Source: Rutstroemia sp. NJR-2017a BVV2 (lineage: Eukaryota > Ascomycota > Leotiomycetes > Helotiales > Rutstroemiaceae). From it: a stretch of DNA of 64,000 bases. The notes beneath the pieces were generated by a model. The model had not been told where the DNA came from and ran no database searches. It saw nothing but the letters and a program-made list of their open reading frames with translations. The stretch is from the NCBI GenBank assembly GCA_002946415.1, contig NJPS01000043.1, forward strand, positions 248,001 through 312,000, read 5' to 3'. The position numbers and the translations under genes were made by a program. Below, piece after piece: positions 13,073 to 23,411 of this stretch. Position 1 is the first letter of the stretch. Each line of letters starts with the position of its first letter.

Positions 13073-13645
13073 AAGCCCCAGGTGCTTCAGGAAGCAATGA
13101 CCGAAACTCGATCCAACCCACACACCTGACGACCACCCACCCGCCTTCTCTTTAACTTCCTGTTTCTAAGCTCCAACTCTAACCGGCCAATACTTTCTTA
13201 CAACACTTCCAATACTTGCCATTACACTTCTTCTTGTATTTTACTCGACAACAACTTCTGACATACCCATTTACCATTATTCATACTCGGTCTTCTTGTT
13301 TATTGCCTTTCTCACACTCAACTTCTTTCACAAAGATCTGTGAACTATTCATCAATTGCCACAAAGCTGACGCACCTCCCCACGTTTTACGCCTCGTGTG
13401 TGCAGGATTGGTAGCTAATATCCTTTGAGTGCGAATGACCCAATCGCCTTTCCTTCTTCATGATATTTATTCTGCAGATGAAGAATATCTCTATCAAAAC
13501 CAACCGGAGTCGAGGAAACCTTTGCGCATGATCACGACGTGAAAGAAATCCAATCTACATTTGTGTTTTCGTCGTTGCGCCGTGGAGAAGGCAGAGGCGC
13601 AGAGGACAACGTCAGAATCGCCGACGAGGTCGCACCTCAAGAACA

Positions 13646-16192
13646 ATGGCTTCTTTAATTCGAATGCTTTCGCCTGCGGTTAGTTTCTCTCAATTTACTA
13701 CTGCTAGTCTCTGGGAACCCTCCATGATCTTGTTGTCGGACTTGGGGCGCCTGGCGCAGTAGGATTCGAGAGCATTCTTTCAAACATAATCATGAGCTGA
13801 CAATTGAAAATTCGTACAGGCAGGCACAGGTTCAAATGCAAGCACGCCGTCGAAACCGAAGAAGGGAGATAAGGATGCAGAGCCCGAACCGGAAATGACC
13901 CCGCTGGTGAAGATGTTGCAGAATGCCGGTCCCGTACGGCCAGATGGAAGTGATAAATTCTTTGGGTTTGAAAATGTACGTGTACGATCGACATCGTTAC
14001 TTTCAATTGCCTTTCACTAACATCTATACAGTTTGGAAATACATGGTTTGTAATTTGATGGCAAAGTCTCCACAGTACTAATTCGTCTCAGTTATTGCAA
14101 TTCGATTTTACAAGCGCTCTACTATTCAGTTCCTTTTCGAGAAAGTGTTGTCAAATACCCACCACATTCACCTAACGATACCCCGAACGGACATCTACCA
14201 AACTCGAGCGCTCCCAGCAAGCCTATCCAAGCGAATGGAATTGCGCTGTCACCGTCGGCAAAACCGAAAGGTTTATCGGCGGCCGAAGCCCTACGACGGA
14301 GGAATGCCATAAACGCTGGTCAACCCCCTCCTCCAGGACAAAGAGCGGAAGATAAGCCAGATTCTCCGGAATATAAGAAGAAACATGCTATGATGACGGG
14401 TCCTATATTGGAAATTACGTCCGAGCATGCGAGCTCCTACGGAATGGAGGAAACGACATTTTCTGCTTTGAAGGACGTATTTATGGCTATGATTGCGAAT
14501 CCTTCCCGGACTGGTGTTGTAAGTCCGCAGAGGTTTTTGGATGTATTCAGACGAGATAATGAGATGTTTCGAACGGCGATGCATCAAGATGCTCACGAAT
14601 TTTATGGTCTAATGCTCAACGCCATCATCTCTAATGTCGAAACACATGGACAGCGAATGAGAGAATTGGAGCCGCCGAAGAACAACAACTCTCTTAGCGA
14701 CTCGATGACGGCGGCAGTAAAATTGGCGGCAGATTCACTAGGCTTGTCAAAGGGTGCAGAATCCCCAGGAACCGGTTGGGTCCATGATATCTTTGAGGGG
14801 AAAATGGTATCAGAGACCAAGTGTTTGACTTGCGAAACGGCATCCCGGCGTGATGAAACTTTCCTCGATCTTTCCATTGATCTAGAAAGAGGCTCTTCAG
14901 TAACGTCATGTTTACGAAAATTCTCGGCGGAGGAGATGCTGTGCGAGCGGAACAAATTCCACTGCGACAATTGTGGTGGTTTACAAGAAGCCGAGAAGCG
15001 TATGAAGATCAAAAAGCTGCCGAAGGTTTTAGTCCTTCATTTGAAAAGGTTCAAATACAGTGACGATATGAGTAGATTGCAAAAGCTGTTTTACACGGTT
15101 GTCTACCCGTATCATCTACGAATGTTCAACACAACCGACGATGCGGAAGATCCTGACCGGCTATATGAGCTATATGCAGTTGTCGTTCACATCGGTGCAA
15201 ATGCGTTCCATGGGCACTATGTCTCGGTGATTAAGACACAAGATCGAGGATGGTTGCTTTTCGATGACGAGATGGTAGAGCCAGTAGACAAACACTACGT
15301 TCGCAATTTCTTCGGGGACAAACCAGGCCAGGCATGCGCCTACGTACTGTTCTACCGGGAAACCACCGAGGAAGCAATGCGCCGGGAACAAGAAGCGGAA
15401 GGACTGGCTCAGGTAGTCACGGCCTCGCAAGAAGCAGGTGCTGCAATGGGACATCCTCAGCCAAATGGCACATATCCGTCCTCCGAATCCAAGCAAGTAT
15501 TGGCGCCTAGTACACCAATTGACGAGAATAATGGCTTTAAATCCTTGGACCACGCTCTGACCGCACCTCTTGTTACTTCTCCACACACAGAAAACCCACT
15601 TGCAACTCGAGTTCCAACATCACCACTTAACGTTATGCATACTCCCAAATTGAAAAGCAAGGAGGAGAAAGAACGGGAGAAGAAGGCCGAGAAAGCGGAG
15701 AGGGAGGCAGAGAAACTGCGAAAAGCGGCAGAAAAGGCCGCCGAGAAACAAGCCGCGAAGGACAAAAAGGATCTTGAGAAAGCCAACAAAGTCCAAGACG
15801 CCGAATACAAAAAAGCTATTGCGGCGAGCAAGCAGACAGAGATCGAGGAACAAGAGCGGCGGCGCAAGGGATCTATTAGCCAGAAAGAAAACTTGATTGG
15901 CGGTGACAAGCCAGAGAGCAAGGGTTTCCTGAGCCGAAGTCATAGGGGCAGCAAGAGTATGAGTCGAAAGAGCCTTGGTTTCCTAAGCGGTGGACGAAAT
16001 GGAGATCCTTCCAAAAGTCCAGACAAGAATGAAGTTTCGATACCAGAAACTCCAACAAGTTCTAATACTGCGGTAGACGGAATGTCAGGACCTCAGACAC
16101 CAGAGAAATACGAAAAGGTCAAGAAAGAGAGATTCTCGTTTGGCAATCTAGGAAGGAAGAAGAGTAATCTGTGGAGTCCCGGCGGAGTTTAA
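13646..16192 (+). CDS. creB: Ubiquitin carboxyl-terminal hydrolase, CreB-type (USP12/46 family)
   Basis: Four exons, 13646-13678, 13820-13975, 14032-14045 and 14092-16192; 767 aa. The 14-nt third exon encodes FGNT plus two bases of the catalytic Cys codon (TG|T, Cys68); the Cys box reads [15 protein letters not shown]. The His box HGHYVSVIK carries His443, and [10 protein letters not shown] supplies the acidic residue near 459. Zinc-binding CxxC pairs are visible (CLTC and CDNC). From about residue 590 the protein turns into a Lys/Glu/Ala coiled coil and a basic, Ser-rich tail, as in Aspergillus CreB. Family knowledge: CreB is a deubiquitinase that works with the WD40 protein CreC in carbon catabolite repression. 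It is convergent with yos1. The order Cys, zinc fingers, His, coiled coil makes CreB the best assignment. Confidence 0.93.
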
Positions 16193-16888
16193 TCGATTGA
16201 TCTTCGTTTTTTAAAAGCGGAAGGATGCAGATCGGATATCGGGGTGGCCTGTCTGTCGGTCATCTTTTCACAAGAACAACAAGATGGGTTTGTTTATTTG
16301 ATATTCAAGAGGTGCGTGACTGGATGGGTGGCTGGTTGGGCGGTGTTAACTGTGAGATATTGATAAAAAAACCCTTTTGTACGGGGTTCTGGTGAATTAT
16401 AGGTGGGATAAGATGACAATTGTATACTCGTTACCCTTTTTGAACTCGATGGTGGTTTATAGGCGGTAGCTTTAACAGTATGCCGAAAGGTATACAGTCG
16501 GGGTGGAAGGTAATTAACAATACTATTATGCCTTCGAATTGGAGGCGATTTGGACATAGGTTTTTTATCCCTGAGAACGGCCAGACTGGCTCGACTAGAA
16601 CCGAATGAATAGTGATCATTGATGTATTGTACTTTGGCCAGAGAGGCATATTACCTCTTCGTGCCTTTGTGATTTCTCTGTCCTCTCAGTTGCATACTCC
16701 CAAAACGCCAGGCTACACCAATATCTTCTCACCATTCCTAGATTAGAGAATCCCGCGCATCAGGAGACATCCTGTACCATATTTTACACTGATTCGTGAC
16801 GATTTCACTCTTCCAATGTCCACCTGTATAGTCTCATTTTTCCATCATTTTCTATCCCTCTTCTTCAATTTTCGACTGCTCAAACTTA
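16193..16888. other. Convergent intergenic region, creB / yos1
   Basis: Two 3' ends face each other across 0.7 kb of AT-rich DNA. The two minus-strand ORFs of 72-87 codons have no family resemblance. No terminator-like structure stands out. Confidence 0.6.
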
Positions 16889-17632
16889 TCATCCCAATGC
16901 CAACTCATACACTATAATCACCGAGTTTATTCCTATCAGTGGAACTGTTTGATATTAGCTTCGCGCTTCCGAATGCCGTGATATCCCTTTCTGCGCCTTC
17001 TTGCAACGACAACGAATCTCATGCGCTTGTTTCAATCATGTCTCTTTGACCACTATATCTCATCCTTTCTCCGCCTCCCTCTGAGCTCCCATGCGCATCG
17101 TTCCCTCTTTGAAGCCGCACATCTAAGTCCATATCCACAACCCAAAAGATCTTGATAAGGAAGAAAAGGAAAGGGAAGAAACATACTCCTCATAAGGGTC
17201 CGCACACTCGTCATCAGGTTAATCAGTTTCGACTTGACGCTGGCGTCGTTTGCGTTGGCGCCGCCGAATCCGGGGTCGGCCATTGTGTTGGACCATCCGA
17301 CTATTGAGGGGGTGTGGGTTAGTGGTTTGGCTTTTTGGGAGGGGGGGTGTGAAGGGAGAGGGGCTGATGGTAGGTAATGGGAGGACAAGAGATGGAGAGG
17401 GGAAGGTACAGGACGACCGGGGTAGGAAAGAGAGAAGGAGAAGGCAAACACATACCGCGAGCCAGGAATCGATCCTCGGACAGGATAGCGATCGCATTCA
17501 CGAGGAGTACGCAAACTAGGAGCCAGATGTTAGCGAATTGCGCGCATATGAATAAGAGGGATGTCATAGAAGATTTTTGATGTGCAGAGAGAAGGACTTA
17601 CTATAGATGAGGTTTCCGAATATGAAAAACAT
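16889..17632 (-). CDS. yos1: Yos1-like ER-Golgi transport protein (IER3IP1 family)
   Basis: Four short exons: 17632-17602, 17515-17456, 17300-17187 and 16944-16889. Introns are 86, 155 and 242 nt, all with GTAAG/GTATG donors and AG acceptors, all phase 1; 86 aa. It starts MFFIFGNLIY, continues with AIAILSEDRFLARVGW, has SVKSKLINLMTSVRTLMR in the middle and ends IPLIGINSVIIVYELALG with a hydrophobic C-terminus. This matches the Yos1/IER3IP1 family in length and order. Family knowledge: Yos1 is an integral membrane component of the Yip1-Yif1 complex needed for COPII-dependent ER-to-Golgi transport. The last exon was found by following phase past 242 nt of intron; reading through instead gives an unrelated basic tail. 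It shares its promoter with alg12. Confidence 0.92.
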
Positions 17633-18038
17633 GGTCGCAGATGTTGAAGTATGGATTTGCAGTGTGTGTGAGAGGACTGGTAGGTCGTGCTGTTGATGGA
17701 GAAGACGAGGCTGTGTTTATGCTTCCCGGACGTTGTGAACAGATCGAATGGTGATGAAGTTGGGCACGGACCAGGCAAGGCTGAGGGGTGGTGGAGAGAT
17801 GCCTCGAAGCTTGCTTGCTTCAGAAAGTTGTCAACATATGCATATGTGGAGTTTATATTGACTTTTTATTTTTATTTTCTAGACGACAGATATACTCAGC
17901 ATGGCAATCCTGTGCATATACTCAAAATAAATTGGTTTCGCAGTAAACATAAGGTTCACTCTCTGGAAATAGCTCCACGTGGAGCTTCAACCAGCTCTTC
18001 TACTACAGCCTCGTCATCAAAACTTCATAGGCGACGAG
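17633..18038. promoter_or_regulatory. Bidirectional promoter, yos1 / alg12
   Basis: The 406 bp between the two divergent start codons must hold both leaders and both promoters. An AT-rich segment (about 17850-17880), the CACGTG palindrome at 17971-17986 and a pyrimidine-rich stretch next to alg12 are visible. Both products act in the ER, so co-regulation is plausible but inferred. Confidence 0.6.
17971..17986. promoter_or_regulatory. Perfect 16-bp palindrome with CACGTG core
   Basis: AGCTCCACGTGGAGCT is its own reverse complement over all 16 bases and lies about 53 bp upstream of the alg12 start codon. A CACGTG core is the usual site of dimeric bHLH or bZIP factors. The extended symmetry suggests a homodimer operator; which factor is unknown. 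Confidence 0.6.
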
Positions 18039-19956
18039 ATGGCAGGGACAGGTATAGCTTTTACCCTGTTTAGGAATTGCACAATCTAACAGTGTCCAGA
18101 CACCTTCCTAACCATTCTTCTCCCCACCCTAATCATCCTCCACCTTCTCTTCGCACCCTACACCAAAGTCGAAGAATCCTTCAACATTCAAGCGACACAT
18201 GACATCCTCAACTACGGTCTCCCAACGCAGAACATATCGCAGACCCTCGCTTCCAGTTACGATCACTCCACGTTTCCCGGCGCAGTTCCTCGCACGTTCG
18301 TCGGAGCACTGTCTCTTGCCGCCGTGTCAAAACCACTTTTGCTGCTTACCCAAGGACGATATGCGCAATTAGTTGTGAGAGCGGCATTGGGGCTGTTCAA
18401 TGCGGGGGCGTTGCTGAGATATGGAAAGGTGTTGAGGGGAACGTTCGGAGAGGATGTGGGGAGGTGGTATATGCTGTTACAGATTTGTCAGTTCCATGTG
18501 CTGTTCTATGCGTCGAGGACGTTGCCGAATATGTTTGCTTTTGGCCTTAGTGAGTTGGCTCTCCTCGTTTTGGGGAAGTTGGAAAGTCTAATGAAATTGT
18601 ATAGCTACGCTAGCATTCGCCGAATTCTTGCCAGCAAGGGGTGGAAGTCGACCAAGACTTGGGATCTTCCTTTTTGTTTTCTCGGGCGTGGTTTTCCGCT
18701 CTGAGATTGCACTTTTGCTGTTTACGCAATTAGGCTATCTCCTGTTACAATCGAGAATGTCAATAACAACAGTCATTCCGGTTGGCATACAGAGTGCTGT
18801 TGCAGCACTTCTTGTTTCGGTACCCATCGATTCCTATTTTTGGGACAAACCATTATGGCCGGAACTGGCAGGGTTCTATTACAATGCTATTCAAGGAAAG
18901 TCTTCTGACTGGGGAACTTCGCCATTTATACATTATTTCAGCTCGCTGTTACCCCGTTTGCTGATGAATCCTTTGATTCCATTGGTTTTGTTGCCTTTAG
19001 CTTTAGCTATTCCTGCAACGAAGTTTATCTCAAGGGATTTAGTTATCCCCTCGCTTATATTCGTCGCTATATACAGCTTGCAACCACATAAAGAGGCCCG
19101 CTTTATCATTTACGTTGTTCCCCCTCTTACGGCAGCGGCTTCTCTTTCCGCGTCATATATCTGGACACGGAAAACGAAGTCCATCCTCTACGCATTCGGT
19201 TCTTTGATCCTAGCAGCATCCGTCCTCGGAAGCTTCATAGCTTCATCGGGCATGCTGTTCATCTCCTCTCTCAACTACCCCGGAGGCGACGCCCTCTCCC
19301 AACTTCACACCCTCATCCTCAAAGACCTCTCCCGCACTCACTCCTCTCGCCAACCCTCTGCCATCTCCATTCATATGGATGTCCTATCCTGCATGACAGG
19401 AGTAACCCGCTTCCAACAATACCCCACCCTTCCCCTTCGTCTCCCCAAATCCACCCCCAAGAACCTCACCATCCACTACGACAAAACCGAAAACTCAACT
19501 CTCCTCGCAGTCCCCGAGTTCTGGAAACAGTTCGACTACGCGCTGATGGAAGAACCCGGGCTTGCGATAGGTAGATGGGAGGTTTTGGATACAGTGTTTG
19601 CGTACGCGGGCATGGAACTCCTGAGACCGGGCGATGGAAGCAGTTTTGGGGAGAGGTTGGAAGAGGTGTATCGGGCGAATAATCTTACGGTTGGAGATGG
19701 CGAGGATGAGGGTGAGGCGCCGGGGAGTGAGGATGTGAAGAGCGGGGTGGAGAAGGGTGTTGGGAGGGGGAAGGAGGAAAAGAAGGGGTTTATGGATTTG
19801 AAGACGAAGTTGATGTTTGAGGAGATGGGGAAGTTTGGAACGTATAATCTGATTAGGGATGCGGGGAGATTGGTTACGGGGGGTTGGTGGGTGGGACCGA
19901 GGATGGAAGGGAGGATAAGGATTTTGAGGAGGGTGAAGGATTGGGATGAGAATTGA
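18039..19956 (+). CDS. alg12: Dol-P-Man:Man7GlcNAc2-PP-Dol alpha-1,6-mannosyltransferase (Alg12)
   Basis: Three exons, 18039-18051 (13 nt), 18100-18549 and 18605-19956; 604 aa. After a five-residue start the protein reads TFLTILLPTLIILHLLFAPY and then TKVEESFNIQATHDIL, the luminal loop signature of GT22 mannosyltransferases. FAFGLTTLAFAEFLPARGG follows across intron 2, then PFIHYFSSLLPRLL, and many membrane segments up to about residue 400. The C-terminal 150 residues are hydrophilic. Family knowledge: Alg12 adds the eighth mannose of the lipid-linked oligosaccharide in the ER lumen, using dolichol-P-mannose. Codon composition swings from C-rich (19260-19510) to G-rich (19560-19950) inside exon 3. 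The 13-nt first exon is chosen because it gives an ATG, a donor and correct phase; no other upstream ATG does. Confidence 0.92.
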
Positions 19957-20613
19957 ATGGGGAGAGACTAGTTGCCCAGAGGGTGGGCCAGGAATAGGAG
20001 ATGTGATGATTTGGAATTGGACTATTGGAGATTTATTGTGCATATTTTGTTCAGCTGGTAATACTCAGAATCTCTGACGAATGTGAAGATATCCCTACCA
20101 GCCAAGCTATAGGAAAGATCATGATGTATGCATTGACTCCACGACGAACAACCAAGTGTAGAAGGAGAGGGTTGTTGCTTTGAATATGAATGTTCTTTTG
20201 GGGGGAAACAGAGGTAGAAGCCTGCAGAGGAACAGAGTCCTCGACTTATCGCAGGAGCCTGAATCGAAAGAGTTCTGGAAAAGCTCTGTGGGCTTACCCC
20301 TTTTGAAGGGAGAAGGTGGAGAGAGGGGACGAGAGCAAGATCAAGCGTAGTGAATGAACGTAGCAGTTATTTAGATGTCTCACAGTATTTGTTACAGCAG
20401 AAGGATAAGTTACAAGAACCTCACACAGAAGTTCAAGAGCATATTTTGGAAGGAGAAGCTCTAATGATATATACGTCCTATATCATAGAACGGCTTTCGT
20501 CATGTATCTTGAAACATGATGCGTTGGTACAAAAGGGAAATCAATTCATCTCAAGCAGCTTTTTAAAGAGTCATGAGCTTGTCTGACTAGTCTACATATG
20601 CACAAAAATCCCT
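19957..20613. other. Convergent intergenic region, alg12 / atp3
   Basis: The 3' flanks of alg12 (+) and atp3 (-) meet here. One 78-codon plus-strand ORF (20350-20586) has no recognisable features. Nothing else is seen. Confidence 0.6.
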
Positions 20614-21730
20614 CTATTCTTCCGAAGCGGCAGCACCAGTAATAATCTCGACCAACTCTCCAGTAATGACGGCTTGACGGGTTCTGTTGAAGAGAATTTG
20701 GTACTTGCTGATCATGTCACCGGCGTTCTTGGAAGCGTTCTAGAGGTATATAAGTATTTGTTCATCTGATGTGGGGGGAATGAGGGGTATTCTTACATCC
20801 ATGGCATTACGACGAGCGGATTGTTCACAAGCATGGCCTTCGGCAAGAGCCCAGTAGAGGGAGTTGGCAAGAGCGTATTCACGGAGGTTGCCAAGAACCT
20901 CATCATCAATCTCGAAACTAGAGAAGTTGGCTATATCATCGCGTCAGTATCTTCCTATCCACTATTGATGATATCACTCACGGGAGTTGGCAATAGCCTC
21001 TTCGGAGAAAGCCTCGATTGGGGTGGCCTCGTAACTTTGAGCGTTGATGAACTTGTTATAGACGATTTGAACCGAGGAGTAATCGGTTGGCAAAAGAACG
21101 ATTTGATCCGCAATAGCTTGAGCATCAGCGAATGTGGGTACGTCCTTTCCGACACCAGCGAAGTTCAACACGATATTCTTTCCGCTCGAACGACTGAGTT
21201 GGGCCTTGCACTTCTCTCCGAGCACAACGATATCGGCGTTTGGTGTATCGACAAGCATCTTGCGAACACGCTTGCTCAAACCAGAATGAATACCACCGCA
21301 AAGACCCTTGTCCGAACTGGCAACCACAATCAAAGTCTTCTTGTCCTCGCCCTCCAAAGCCTTGGTCTCGGCTTGCTCGAAAACGGTGTTGGACGTTTTT
21401 CCGTATTGTCGGGACTCTGTCATAGCTCTTTGTGCGCGGGTGAGCTTGGTAGAAGCAACGATCTTCATGGTGTTTGTGATTTTCTCGATGTTGCGAATGG
21501 ACTTCAGTCTGTCCTCGATTTCACGGAGGGTTGCGAAAGTAGCGGCATTTGGCGCAACGGGCCTGCACATCCATAGAGATCAGCTTCTGGTATCCTGCCA
21601 TATATCCTCCGTCATTTTCCAGCTTCTGGGCTTGTCCCTCATTTCCGTAATTCCTCTGAAGAAAGTCTTCTTACCTGGCGGCGGCCGCAACGCCTGCTCG
21701 CAGCGCCGGTCTAGCAGCTCTCGAAAGCAT
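20614..21730 (-). CDS. atp3: ATP synthase subunit gamma, mitochondrial
   Basis: Four exons, 21730-21675, 21562-20982, 20930-20797 and 20739-20614; 298 aa. Exon 1 encodes an Ala/Arg-rich presequence ([14 protein letters not shown]). The mature protein has the gamma N-terminal helix ([20 protein letters not shown]), the central [13 protein letters not shown] motif and the conserved C-terminal helix ([20 protein letters not shown], split by intron 3). Both coiled-coil helices that form the rotor stalk are present. Family knowledge: subunit gamma is the F1 central stalk that couples proton flow to ATP synthesis in the inner mitochondrial membrane. Three introns of 112, 51 and 57 nt keep phase. 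It is divergent from top1, with a GTCACGTG motif 170 bp upstream of its start. Confidence 0.96.
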
Positions 21731-21899
21731 TCTGGAGGCAGGAGGGAGCGATATTCAACTGATTCAATATCGAGGCTCAATTGACCACGATCTAGTTGGG
21801 AATCAATTGATTATTGGTGTTCGAAATCGGATTCCGGCTAGATTTCGTCGTTCAACGGGAAAAGCTTCCTGAGGCTAAGGTTTAGCGGAATATTTTAAT

Positions 21900-21907
21900 G
21901 TCACGTG
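21900..21907 (+). promoter_or_regulatory. GTCACGTG motif upstream of atp3
   Basis: This matches the RTCACRTG consensus of Cbf1-type bHLH factors and lies 170 bp upstream of the atp3 start codon. The match is seen; binding is inferred. Confidence 0.45.
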
Positions 21908-23042
21908 CCGGTGATGCCCACGCTTGCACATCTTTCCAATTTCCGGTACAATTTTCATGTTAAGCAGAAACGAAAAGAGCCAGCCTAGATACCGCGACAG
22001 CGGGCCATGAAGTCCCGACGGCAGCTTCCCGTATCCAACGAGCGTTCAAGTATTATGAGGTCTTGCTTATATTACCGAGTTACTGAAGGAATGGGGCATT
22101 CACACAAGGCCGAGCAGGAATAGCCCGCATCTATTTGAGGGCATTGACTCTTTCCAACAATCCTTACACCGTCGCAGTTCCCCATGATTCGCCTTCCTCG
22201 GGCATATGCGATGGGACGGCGATTACCTCGATCTCTACGAAGTATGTTTAACCTGGGTGTTCTTTTGTGCCGCTTGGCGCTAAAGGTGCGCTCCATTGCA
22301 GGTGTGATGTAGAGCTCTTATTCGGTCGCAGGTGATATGTTTGATATCCGATGCTCACATATGCACACAGCTTCTGGCTCTTTACGGGACTCCCACAGCC
22401 GCTTGCTTACAGACCCATCGCATCGGGCTTCTCTCGGTAGCTTAGCAGTTGTTACGCAGCACCGACGCAAAATCTGGGAACAAAGTCATTGTGAGAATTG
22501 TGGCCGCCCTGGCGGACGTGAGCCAGTTATTGCCATGGCTGTCCTGATCCTGTCAGCTTCCTCAGTAGCCTAATAAGAAGCTGAAGGCCCACTACCATAT
22601 AGCGCGCTCACTAACAGGCCAGGAACCGTTGAGTGAAACGTCTATGATGATAGTATTGATACTGGACGGCCTCGGCCGTGTATAACAATGGAAATGCTCC
22701 CATACCAAAACAACTGCTCTGTAGAGTGCAGCGAATGCACATACCAACAGGTCATTCCCTCGTGTCCCTCCAAGGCTCGACGACGCATTCAAAGACGCAG
22801 CCTCCGTATGCATTCTACTTCCACGGAAGTTTCTTTCTCCTTCCCTTACTTCTGACCCTCTCTTTCCAGCCAATTGTAGTTGCAGGTAAAAACCTCGGAG
22901 ATCGGGACGAAGCTGACTCTTGGTGCATGGACCAATCCGATAATAGTATCGCAGTCGCAGCCAAATTTGAGGCGGCCTCGCAGAGCCTAGTGGGCCCTTC
23001 TCTTTACAGTGCTAGCGTAAATTTTTGCTAAACATTTTGTCG

Positions 23043-23050
23043 CACGTGAC
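23043..23050 (-). promoter_or_regulatory. GTCACGTG motif upstream of top1
   Basis: CACGTGAC on the plus strand is GTCACGTG on the minus strand, about 360 bp upstream of the top1 start codon. It mirrors the motif near atp3 at the other end of the same intergenic region. Confidence 0.4.
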
Positions 23051-23411
23051 TTGTTCTCGACGGCTGGCTGGGCACCTGCAGTCAACCTTCAAAAGTCAAC
23101 TTTTAGAGACGCCCTGCCTGCTATTTTACATGTTCGGCAACCGTCTCATTCTCAAAGCCGTATTTGAGAAGACCTCTTTTCATTTTGGCACAACACAAAC
23201 TTCAGCTTGTGCCACAATCCTACGCGCTCAGCGGTATATCTTCTTCTCATTAATTGATTTTATCCCAACTTTATCGCGCTCTTGATGCGCTTCACGCTTC
23301 ACGCTTAAAAGGAAAAGCAACGTTTATTGACTTTCGATCAGTTCTTACTCTCGTTTCGCTGAACCATTTTCTTCAAAATACTATCAATATCCCGCATTTC
23401 CTTACAAGAAG

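Larger units (their letters stand above)
9024..13645. other. 4.6-kb gap without a supportable gene, upstream of creB
   Basis: Both strands were read. The longest ORFs (9327-9773 +, 10858-11181 +, 12317-12712 -) show no domain, signal peptide or spliceable extension. 9250-9850 is G-rich on the plus strand and is probably the med14 3' flank. 10370-10425 has a near-perfect 27-bp tandem duplication. 12000-12880 holds three microsatellites. 13000-13640 is pyrimidine-rich and looks like the creB promoter and leader. A non-coding RNA cannot be excluded. Confidence 0.5.
21731..23411. other. Divergent intergenic region, atp3 / top1
   Basis: This 1.7-kb region between two start codons has ORFs up to 117 codons (22678-23031 +) without family resemblance. 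Two RTCACGTG-type motifs lie at 21900 and 23043, one near each gene. The last 150 bp before top1 are pyrimidine-rich, typical of a leader. Confidence 0.6.

Noticed and set aside
15457..15921. 154-codon minus-strand ORF inside the CreB-type gene
   Set aside because: It is the shadow of the Lys/Glu/Ala coiled-coil coding region; its Phe/Ser-rich translation has no family features.
19495..20043. 182-codon minus-strand ORF at the alg12 3' end
   Set aside because: Pro/His/Leu-rich shadow of the G-rich alg12 coding strand.
22678..23031. 117-codon plus-strand ORF between atp3 and top1
   Set aside because: One hydrophobic segment but no signal-peptide layout, no homology I recognise, and it sits in a divergent promoter region.
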